Assembly: GCA_949825065.1 (NCBI GenBank)
Contig: OX463859.1
Location: 11,185,606 to 11,249,605 of the forward strand
Length of the DNA: 64,000 nt
Direction of reading: 5' to 3'
Origin: Odontocerum albicorne
Taxonomy: Eukaryota; Arthropoda; Insecta; Trichoptera; Odontoceridae
Under the pieces are notes generated by a model. That model did no database searches, was not told the DNA's origin, and worked only from the letters and a program-made list of their open reading frames with translations. A program made the position numbers and the translations under genes. Every line of letters starts with the position of its first letter. The stretch's first letter is position 1. Positions 56,770 to 64,000 of the stretch are shown here, in pieces.

Positions 56770-57260
56770 TAGCCTGAAAATTAAAATATACTCGGGAAAT
56801 GGGACGAGACCGGTCCCTTTTTGATGCTAAATTTGTAAGTAATTTTTAAACACATTGTCAATGTGCGACTAGAATATAATGCTATATACTCATATTTTAG
56901 GATCCTTCTTGATCTAGCCTCCCCGGTAGCCAGGAAAATAAAAAATACTCGGGAAATGGGAAGAGACCGGTCCCTTTCTGATGATAAATGAGTAAGTATC
57001 CCAATTTATAAAAACATTGTGAATGTGCGACTATACTAACATATAATGCTATATATTTTAGGATCCTTCTTGATCTAGCCTCCTCAGTAGCCTGGAAATT
57101 AAAATGGACTCGGGAAATAGGATGAAAAAGGTTTCTTTTTGTCGACAAATACTTTCCGCAAGTAAGTATCACAATTAAAAAAAACACTGTCAATATACGA
57201 CTAGACTTAAATGCTTTTTAGAATCCTTCTGGATCAATCCCTCACGGTAACCTGGAAAAT
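56770..57260. repeat. ~160-bp tandem repeat, 3 copies plus start of a fourth
   Basis: Units begin 'tagcctggaaattaaaat' at 56770, 56927, 57088 and 57248 and share 'actcgggaaatgg', 'gagaccggtccctttttgat', 'gtgcgacta', 'ttttaggatccttcttgatc'. They diverge most in the third unit. Confidence 0.85.
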
Positions 57261-57264
57261 ATAT

Positions 57265-58040
57265 ATGAACGCAGATTTCCAATATTCTGCAATGTCTTTT
57301 TCCAGAAGGCACTTGTTGAAAAGTGTTGATAAGATGGTATCCACTTATCTACCTGTTTGTTTTAGGACATCAATGGACAAACCGTCTGTACCAATGGTCT
57401 TCATGCCTTTGATGATTTCAATATCTGATTTCTCCTGGTAAGATCATTGGGATATTCTCGTCTTCAGTTGTTTCCAGATTTAAGTCTGTATCAGGTACAG
57501 TTACCGTATCTGTATCGGCATATAGTTTTATATAAAATTCTTCCGCTCTCTTCAGGATAAGGTCTCGTTATTTCATAACAGTATTATCAGGAAGTTTAAG
57601 TTTAGTGACATATTTTGCTTTAACTTTTTGGGACTACTATTCTCAATCGTCCCTTGAACCATTTTTGTATTATATTAGCGAATATTTTAGCGTAACATAT
57701 TATTGATCTCTGAGAAAGATGGTGATGTAGAAGTAAGTTGTGTAGATTAAATATTTCTTCTTGTTTTCATAAAATTTAATGTTTCCTGCGATAATTTTGA
57801 TTATTTTTGAGAATATGAGCCACCATAGTTTGTTAAACTTTGTATTATCTGTTCTGCTATTATAATTGGAAACTCTGGTTTGCTGAGGATTTCAAATCGA
57901 CTTTTAAGGTCCAGTAGAAATCCATTCTTATTTTTAGCAAGTAAATTGTCTATTTTTTTCTTCTTTTTCTTTACCACTTTGAGACGTTCAGTTTTAGTGT
58001 TGATCTTTTCTTTATTTAAATCTTTTGTTTGACATGATGT
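57265..58040 (-). pseudogene. RTE-type LINE fragment, minus strand
   Basis: On the minus strand, in order: 'KTERLKVVKKKKKKIDNLLA' and 'NKNGFLLDLKSRFEILS' near 57900-58000 (the linker between endonuclease and polymerase), then 'LKRAEEFYIKLYADT' near 57520, 'EIIKGMKTIGTDGLSIDVL' near 57390 (start of the polymerase, K-PG-DG-) and 'STLFNKCLLEKDI' near 57300. Many frameshifts; old. Confidence 0.7.
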
Positions 58041-58593
58041 AGTCGATTTAACCTGTGTTATCTCTCAGGCTTCTCCATGTCTATTTTCCAACGTCTTTCT
58101 TTGTGAAAAATGAATTCATAACACAAAGTGAATTGCTTTGAAGAAACTTTACTCATTTTCTTTTAATAATATGCCCTATGTTATTAAAGCAACGACATTC
58201 GACGATTAGGACATAAATCTTATTTTCTAATAGTAAATAAAACGAACGTGCAATACAAATCCATAATCAAAATAAAAACAAATTTTAATCAATTTTTATT
58301 TCAACGTCTCAAGTTCGTCAAATAACGATAATAACATCTACAAAATAAATAACAATTTAAATAAAAAAAAACAAAACCAATTCTCAATGGACCAGTATTG
58401 TGACTAAAGCATCTTTAGATAATGAGCGAGTGCTTGGAAACATTTAAACATTATCTGCCTGGTAGTTTAATACGGGTATACGAAGATGATTAGAATTGAA
58501 CTCAAACAACATTCTTCTGTTTTTATGTAACGAACAAACGGTTATTCGTTCGTTCGTTAAGTAAAAATACACCATTCATAAATCATTTACCCT

Positions 58594-59020
58594 TTACTGT
58601 GGACACAGGAGGAAAATACTGTACCACCAAGCAACACATTTAGCCAAAATAGAGTTTGACGGCTGAATTCCAACATTACCAAGACCAAAAGGTGAAACGC
58701 CACTGGTTCTCAAGTAGAAAATACCTCTGGCAGTTGTTCGAGTATCATATCTCATGATGGTATTCTCATTACCACCGCAAGTCCCTTGCAAAAAGGTATT
58801 CCAGTTTGTCCACTTGACTCCAACAAAGTTTCTCAAGCGTCTGTCCTCAAGCGCACTCTAAACTGTCCTCAAGCGCACTCTAACTCCGTGCACTTGACTC
58901 TAATGAAATATGTTGGAATGAAAATGGACTCATTGTAAAGTTCCCAGCTGCAACCTATTGATATATTGTAGTTGGAGCGTTTATTTGGGAAGAACCGCTA
59001 TTTGGGTTCAAGTCGACATC
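58594..59020 (-). pseudogene. Lipase pseudogene exon 5
   Basis: '[17 protein letters not shown]', '[20 protein letters not shown]' and 'AWWYSIF' are clear. The 5' half is broken by the partial duplication near 58836-58905, and the acceptor site reads TTCTGATG instead of CCAGGTG. Confidence 0.82.
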
Positions 59021-59099
59021 ATCAGAAAATGAATCCAAATTCATTATTACTCGTCAAAAGATATTTCAAAGATCATTATTTTTTATACATTATACACAC

Positions 59100-59650
59100 C
59101 ATAATACACCATTTACCTATGGGGGTAGGCAAAGAGGACAAATCACCCGACTTTACTGTATCGTCAGACATCTTTCGCCGCTTCCACACCCTTGTCATTA
59201 AACTACGATTTCACTGACTTTCGACGTTTTCGTGTTTCAAAATATCATTCCTTGATCAAACCATACTTTCCTTGATATTCCTCTCTCATTCTTTCTACTC
59301 ACATGCATTCAAATCACTTTCCAATTTAATGTTGTTATTCTTTCTCTTTCTTCTAATACTGTTCCAAAATTCCTCCTTCCTGTCATCACTTTCACTGTTG
59401 ACCGGAGCATATTCTATTACGAGACAAACACGCGTTATACCTACTTTAAATCTTATCCACACCACAATAGGACTTGTAAATTCGTATTCTTTCATATTTC
59501 TCTTTCATTATCCTTCACATTATATTGCTCGTATCTCTTAAGACCAGCTTCCTTTTCTCTGTGTCTCATTCGTGCACACTTTGTCTAAACGTTTGGCTCT
59601 CACTATATCATACAGTTCATTCATCATTCCATGCATTCCTCCCCAGATAT
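59100..59650 (-). repeat. RTE-type LINE fragment in pseudogene intron 4
   Basis: 'cacctatgggggtaggca'-like start, 'tcgccgcttccacaccctt', 'cattccttgatcaaaccata', 'tcattccatgcattcctccc'. Same family, intron and orientation as 36890-37315, so probably an ancestral shared insertion. Confidence 0.55.
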
Positions 59651-59681
59651 TCCACACAACTTCTTTTAGCTGTGTCATCTG

Positions 59682-60073
59682 CAGCGGCGGCCGGTCCCGA
59701 GGTGCGCTGGTGCGCTGAGCACCAACGCACCTCAAGACGCTGAGCGAATATGAAATATCGCTGTCTCACGGTTTACTGTACTCTGTCTGCCCTATATGAA
59801 TTTGCGTTTCCGTTCGGTGCGTATTGGAGATCGCTCCGGTGGTAATGGCAAACTTGGCTGGTCAACTTGAAAGGAATATTTTTTTAAATTTCATATTAAT
59901 TTTTTTTTTATTTTCACTTAAATAAAAATATTTGTACTATTTGTTAGTATTCTTATACATATTTAATCTATTCAAATATTTTTGGAAGTCATGTTTGCGA
60001 ATATATCATTTAATTATTGCGAATCATTTCTCCGGTTCAGCGCACCAGCGCACCTCTAGACTGGCCGCCGTTG
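59682..60073. mobile_element. hAT-type MITE, 392 bp
   Basis: Ends are CAGCGGCGGCCGGTC and, inverted, CAACGGCGGCCAGTC. The terminal repeats continue about 40 bp with 'aggtgcgctggtgcgctga'. The 8-bp flanks gtcatctg (59674-59681) and gtcacctg (60074-60081) match at seven of eight bases, as expected for an hAT target duplication. The interior is A/T and non-coding. It is not in the matching intron of the functional gene. Confidence 0.8.
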
Positions 60074-60315
60074 GTCACCTGACCGCCACCACTTGACACA
60101 TGGCGCAGTAAGTTGTGAATCTCGTGAGCACGTTGTGTCTTAATCGTATTTTTGTTAGGTTTGCTAATATTACTTATTTTAGTTTTATCTTTTCTTAGAA
60201 ACGATTCGCACTGTATCTTTGTGGCACACGATTTGGAGAGACATAAAAAGCATTTCTGTCAGAACCAACTCCTTCAATGACCCTACTATTGAATGCATAA
60301 ACATCACAATATGAC

Positions 60316-60559
60316 CGAGAGGCTTGGATCAATCCGAGGGCTCCAGCATCAGCATGTATAACGTCTACGAAGTCTGCGTCATCTGACGGAAGAGTGGAAT
60401 TCTCATCAGCAATAAAGGAGCATGGTCCAGCTGGGTCCAGTCCACTGATCCTCGCGATCTTCTTGCCTGTGAGCCGGGTGAAGGTCTGACCAGCGAACTC
60501 TGAGTCTTGGGCTCCCAAACTGAATCCAATCAGATGAATGCTACTTGGACTAACACCGT
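60316..60559 (-). pseudogene. Lipase pseudogene exon 4
   Basis: 'IHLIGFSLGAQDSEFAG', '[16 protein letters not shown]' and '[13 protein letters not shown]' are clear. An extra C near 60330 shifts the last codons. Confidence 0.85.
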
Positions 60560-61084
60560 CTGGAAAATATTTTGTTTTTATAATCAGCCTTTTGAAGCAT
60601 AACGACTTATGATGTTTTGATATATTTATGTGAGAACGGTTTCTATCTATGGCTTTATTAAACAAAGTTTCTTCAGGGTATGTTTGGATACTATTTTGTT
60701 AGTGTGGGGAGAGATGTTAGGGTCTGCCTGTATATTTTGAGGCTGACGGAAGCAACATCTAATCCAACTATGTTGGGGAAAATATAAAACCGTGTTATCC
60801 AACAAGTATTCAAGGTACACAAATATTAATATATTAAAATAAGTAGGACTAAATTGACAGGTGCTTATCCTTTGTTAAATGTGATGTCCCTTTTGAATAG
60901 GGCCTTGGATAGTGATATTAAAAAAAAACAGATTTTGTTTTTTAAGAAAGTATTTTGAGCTTTCTTGTTTATTAATACAATGTCTTGTTGATGCATTTAA
61001 TTATTTTTCAGCTTTGTTTACAATTTTTCAAAACCGTTCCATTCCATGTACAGGTGTATCAAATCATAGTACTTACTCTGATTC
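60560..61084. other. Pseudogene intron 3
   Basis: No mariner or tandem duplication as in the matching intron of the functional copy. 60746-60773 is the inverse of 23640-23667 (dispersed repeat). Confidence 0.5.
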
Positions 61085-61357
61085 AAGATGGCGAGCTGTT
61101 GTCCAAGTATTGTACTTCTCCAACAAATTGTACATTAGTAGACGCCAGCAAATATAAGAAGAATATGAGACTGCTGGTATCTATAAAAAGCAAATTGTGG
61201 TCTCCTTTCTTAATCAAAGCACCGGTGACGCCCTGTGTGCTAAGGAACTGGCCGAATCCTAAGAAGCCATCGATGTAGATAACTAATGGAAGATCGATGT
61301 TAAACAAGAGCGAGGCAAGGATCTGGTTTGCTCTATTGGAGAGGTTGAACCTCACCT
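61085..61357 (-). pseudogene. Lipase pseudogene exon 3
   Basis: 'RFNLSNRANQILASLLFNID' and '[14 protein letters not shown]' are plain. The 5-bp insertion near 61110 leads to a stop ten codons on. Splice sites TTTCTAG and GTAAGT are kept. Confidence 0.85.
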
Positions 61358-61369
61358 AGAAATAAAAAT

Positions 61370-61835
61370 GAGTTATATCCAAGGGCTGTATCTGTATATG
61401 AAGTCATTGTCCTTGTCACACTTCTCAATGGGTCTGAGATTTGGGTTCCCTGTAGGAGGCAAATTCGGAGCTTAGAAAAATTCCACCGGCGACACCTTAG
61501 TTGCGTCGTTCGGATCAACTAGAGTGGTTATGTCATAAATGTATTGGTCCTACAACGCTTCAACTGTAAACCTTTAAATTATGTGGTTGTTGAGGTGACA
61601 TTGTGATACACATAAATGATCATGGGCTCCCAAAATGCATCTTATACGGGGTAGTAATAGGCAAACGAAGGGTTTGTGGGCAAAGGAAACGCTATAAGGA
61701 CAGTCTGTGGGAGTGGCTAACTTTGTGTGCGCCTGAAAGCGATGACTCACACTGGTGATAGATTGTTCTCGGAGTATCGGCCCGACTTCAAAACACATTT
61801 CTCCTTCATCGGACTTATGAGACGGACGTGGGATA
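61370..61835 (+). repeat. LINE fragment in the pseudogene, shared with 40640
   Basis: 'VIVLVTLLNGSEIWVPCRRQ' and 'IRSLEKFHRRHLSCVV', then 'VVIGKRRVCGQRKRYKDSLW'. The first 240 bp match 40640-40865 in lipase intron 2; the remainder continues further into the LINE 3' region than the copy in the functional gene. Confidence 0.7.
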
Positions 61836-61954
61836 TTTTTATGAATATTTAATTGGGGTTCCTTGGAGAAAAAGATGGTGGTAGAGAAAAAAGATTTCTT
61901 TCTTCGTATATCAATGTTACATATCATTTAACTTATATTTATATAATATACGTC

Positions 61955-62740
61955 ACACGATTTAGTAGATTTCTTGTGGAGTGAAGAAATCAGAAGTTGG
62001 GGGAGGATGCGAAGCAACAACTTCACGAAACTTTCTGTAGACTGATGCAGAGTGCCTCGAGTCAATTAGGTCCATATTTGGGGTGAATGTGAGGGCCAGC
62101 GAGCCGGCAAAGTTTTCGACGCTATCGCGGGGGAGGAGGGCCGTTGAGGGGTGGAACGGAGAGAACGAGTCAGTTATCACTTCAGACGTTCCTCGACTTT
62201 GAGTGAATATATAAATTCGCCCCGACGATCGTTACGATGACGCTGTAAGTCAAATTTGATCTGTTTTACCAGTCGATATTTTGTATTATACGATGTTTAC
62301 ATGGAATTGGCTGTGTTCTATCATAGTTTCCTGAGCTTGTTTTTCTTTGTATTTTTTTATTAAAATATTAACAGGAAGCGAGGGACTGGGTTTATGGGAG
62401 GGTCTCAATTTAGAGGCTGACTCCTGGGCCAATGTGTTAGCAATACGGTTGTAAGAAAACGGATGTTTGGCTTTGAGATCTCCCGCTCCTATAGTGGAAA
62501 GGTTGTCCGCGAAGAGTGAGTCCAATTCTGATTCGTTAAGCAGGAGTGATGGTTGTAGATACACGAACACGAGCTTGAGAGAACTGTGGTTGATGGTTTG
62601 GACCACAACACTGGTACTGTCTATGTTGTCCGTGGGGGGATATATGGAAAGATAATGATCGAGACTCGCTTTTATTATGATAGCTGTACCGCCTCCTCTG
62701 ATTGCGAGGCGGTCATTACGGTATAAGTAATAATTCTAAA
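61955..62740 (-). pseudogene. jockey-like LINE fragment (endonuclease to polymerase start)
   Basis: On the minus strand, the endonuclease: 'YRNDRLAIRGGGTAIIIKAS' near 62720, 'HSSLKLVFVYLQPSLLLNES', 'DNLSTIGAGDLKAKHPF' (the GD-NAKH motif with N mutated to K) and 'NRIANTLA'. Then, after a deletion, 'SLALTFTPNMDLIDSRHSAS' and 'SHPPPTSDFFTPQEI', the segment just before the polymerase of jockey-clade elements. It occupies the interval where lipase exon 2 should be. Inactive. Confidence 0.75.
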
Positions 62741-63199
62741 TATGCCAACATGACATGAGAATAAAAGTTATAGCACCTCAAAATAAATCGAACTGACTGC
62801 AAATAAAAAATGAGGGAAAACTAAGAACATGCAGAATATCAAATAACCCTTTTTTTTTATTCCAGCCGACGTGGCATTTATTCTAATATCTCAGAACAGT
62901 TAAATGTGTTTTATCTATTAATAATTTGGTCCATTCTATACATGTTTAACACATAATGCGTATCTCTTGTAGTTCTATTAGGGCAATGATAGTAGCGTCA
63001 TCTCTGTGAATTCGAGGTGGCTTATGTAATCTTTTTTGATGGAAATGAATAAAATAATTTGACATCAACTTTTTCAAAACCTTTTAGAACAAATCTTGAA
63101 TAATTTAGGCATTATATTGTCTTCTTGGCGTACTCCTTTCTTTGCTGTTTTAAAAACTTCCGCATGTGGAGACCCAACAACATTCGCAAATATACTCGG
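62741..63199 (-). other. Pseudogene intron 1, parallel to 43240-43730
   Basis: Collinear with the functional copy's intron ('gccaacatgacat', 'aaataaatcgaactgactgc', 'tcagaacagttaaatgtg'). Confidence 0.65.
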
Positions 63200-63320
63200 C
63201 ACGTGCCAGTATTATTATTAGATGAATAATTTTATCACACTGGGTACCGTTTTTAAGGCGCCATCGGGAATCGAGGCCTAAACTTAAGCATCTTACTGAC
63301 TAGGACACGGAGGTCGTTCT
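63200..63320 (-). repeat. SINE-C in the pseudogene, shared with 43735
   Basis: 'catcgggaatcgaggcctaa' and 'ctgactaggacacggaggtc', almost identical to 43790-43850 and at the same distance from exon 1. Confidence 0.75.
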
Positions 63321-63411
63321 TTGAGATCCTTAATTGAAAGTTAAGTGGAATAACATTAAAATGCCTTTTGATGGGTGTGGAATGACAATAAAATCCATTT
63401 TTTTAACTTAC

Positions 63412-63544
63412 AGTTGTTAGGAAGTGCGTTGCTGATGCCAGTAAAAAGCCCATTGACAATCACATTTAGCCCATCTACAATAGTTTCCTCAGCGGAAGCA
63501 TCCTTGACCAAGAATACGAAGATAAGCAGCGGAATAAACTTCAT
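63412..63544 (-). pseudogene. Lipase pseudogene exon 1
   Basis: Same length (133 nt), same GTAAGT donor and same phase as the functional exon. It differs by a few substitutions (LF to PL, N to D in the signal; A to G later). The best-preserved exon. Confidence 0.85.
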
Positions 63545-63614
63545 CGCTAAAAGTATAAAAAATCTACAGTTTAACTTCATTTTTCCTACTTCCATTATCT
63601 TCCGTGATCTAGAC

Positions 63615-63803
63615 CAGTGGTCTCCAAACTTTTTAGCCTAAGGGCCACACTGACACCTCCACTAAGTCCCAGGGGCCAAGACCTAAGCTTAATTTTACAA
63701 TGTAATCAAAATAAACTATGACGGGCCGGATACCGGGCATATCCAGCATTGATGGTGCTCGCAGGCCGGTGCTGGCCCGCGGGCCGTAGTTTGGAGACCC
63801 CTG
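63615..63803. mobile_element. hAT-type MITE, 189 bp, with perfect 8-bp target duplication
   Basis: Ends CAGTGGTCTCCAAACTTTTT and, inverted, CAGGGGTCTCCAAACTACGG, flanked by ATCTAGAC at 63607-63614 and 63804-63811. The matching place upstream of the functional gene (44132-44150) reads 'gtgatcaagacgaatgattc' without any insert. Confidence 0.9.
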
Positions 63804-63811
63804 ATCTAGAC

Positions 63812-64000
63812 GAATGATTCTCACACTCTCTGCGTTCATGGACCATCACTGACGTCACTGACGATTTTTTCCATTCAAATCAATCACTGACGAGTATTTT
63901 AATGACATACGAGTAAATACCATAATAAAACGCCATTAGTAGTCTTCAAAGAAGCACTATAGTTTTCAAGGAAGCGCTATATAACTTGAATCTGGGGGTC
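63812..64000. other. End of the duplicated block and beyond
   Basis: 'gacgaatgattctcacactc' to 'accataataaaacgccatta' is collinear with 44145-44245. After about 63935 the similarity ends. Confidence 0.5.

Larger units (their letters stand above)
58594..63544 (-). pseudogene. Lipase pseudogene, tandem copy of the gene at 36447
   Basis: Exon 1 (63544-63412) is intact, with signal peptide MKFIPLLIFVFLVKDASA. Exon 2 is absent; that interval holds a jockey-like LINE. Exon 3 (about 61357-61085) has a 5-bp insertion after 'VQFVGEV' and IHGF has become IDGF. Exon 4 (60559-60316) is one base longer than its twin, shifting the frame; GHSLG has become GFSLG while GLDPAGP is kept. Exon 5 (about 59020-58594) has lost its AG acceptor, the catalytic-His codon (GHSRSW to GCSW) and one base near the end. 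It also gained a roughly 70-bp duplication inside the exon near 58836-58905. The AATAAA has become CATAAA. It cannot make an active lipase; expression as a non-coding RNA is possible but not shown. Confidence 0.9.

Noticed and set aside
60195..60315. Continuation of the lipase reading frame past exon 4 in the pseudogene ('SYCDVYAFNSRVIEG...')
   Set aside because: It lies beyond the conserved splice position and has no counterpart in the functional gene; read-through of an intron with an open frame.

Overview
The window looks like nuclear DNA of an insect, most likely a moth or butterfly. It is AT-rich, has GT-AG introns, and is packed with decayed RTE-type LINE ends, tRNA-headed SINEs, mariner and hAT elements and tandem repeats. 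The lepidopteran call is an inference: the LINE C-terminal peptides, and a SINE tail that resembles the 'ggaagagatcgc...gcgataaggccgcc' LINE tail familiar from Lepidoptera, point that way. No bacterial, organellar or viral organisation was seen.

The only host gene that can be assembled is a secreted lipase of the pancreatic-lipase family on the minus strand at 36447-44075. It has five exons with compatible phases, gives 371 residues, and has a signal peptide and a complete Ser-Asp-His triad. A second, older copy lies in the same orientation at 58594-63544. It is a pseudogene: exon 2 is gone and the interval now holds a jockey-like LINE, exons 3, 4 and 5 carry frame-breaking indels, and the catalytic His is deleted. 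The duplicated block covers roughly 36.2-44.2 kb and 58.2-63.9 kb. Some repeats are shared by both copies (older than the duplication) and others sit in one copy only (younger), so the locus carries its own relative chronology.

Layout. 0.25-0.64 kb: a CCAAT-box cluster, possibly a promoter of a gene outside the window. 1.5-5.0 kb: foldback repeats, SINEs and a 23-bp array. 7.3-9.15 kb: a satellite built of alternating dyads. 9.6-18.7 kb: SINEs, LINE ends, a PIF/Harbinger-type MITE and several short arrays, including five diverged ~205-bp units at 16.1-17.0 kb. 18.98-21.59 kb: a 39-copy 67-bp minisatellite with higher-order structure. 22-36 kb: LINE, SINE and transposase fragments, and a run of about 115 bp of TA. 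36.2-44.2 kb: the lipase gene, with a mariner and a Penelope-type endonuclease fragment in its introns. 45-58 kb: mariner-like, RTE and possible piggyBac remnants and arrays. 58.2-64 kb: the lipase pseudogene with two hAT-type MITEs.

All boundaries were read by eye. Repeat-family names rest on recognisable peptide motifs, terminal repeats and target-site duplications, not on database searches.
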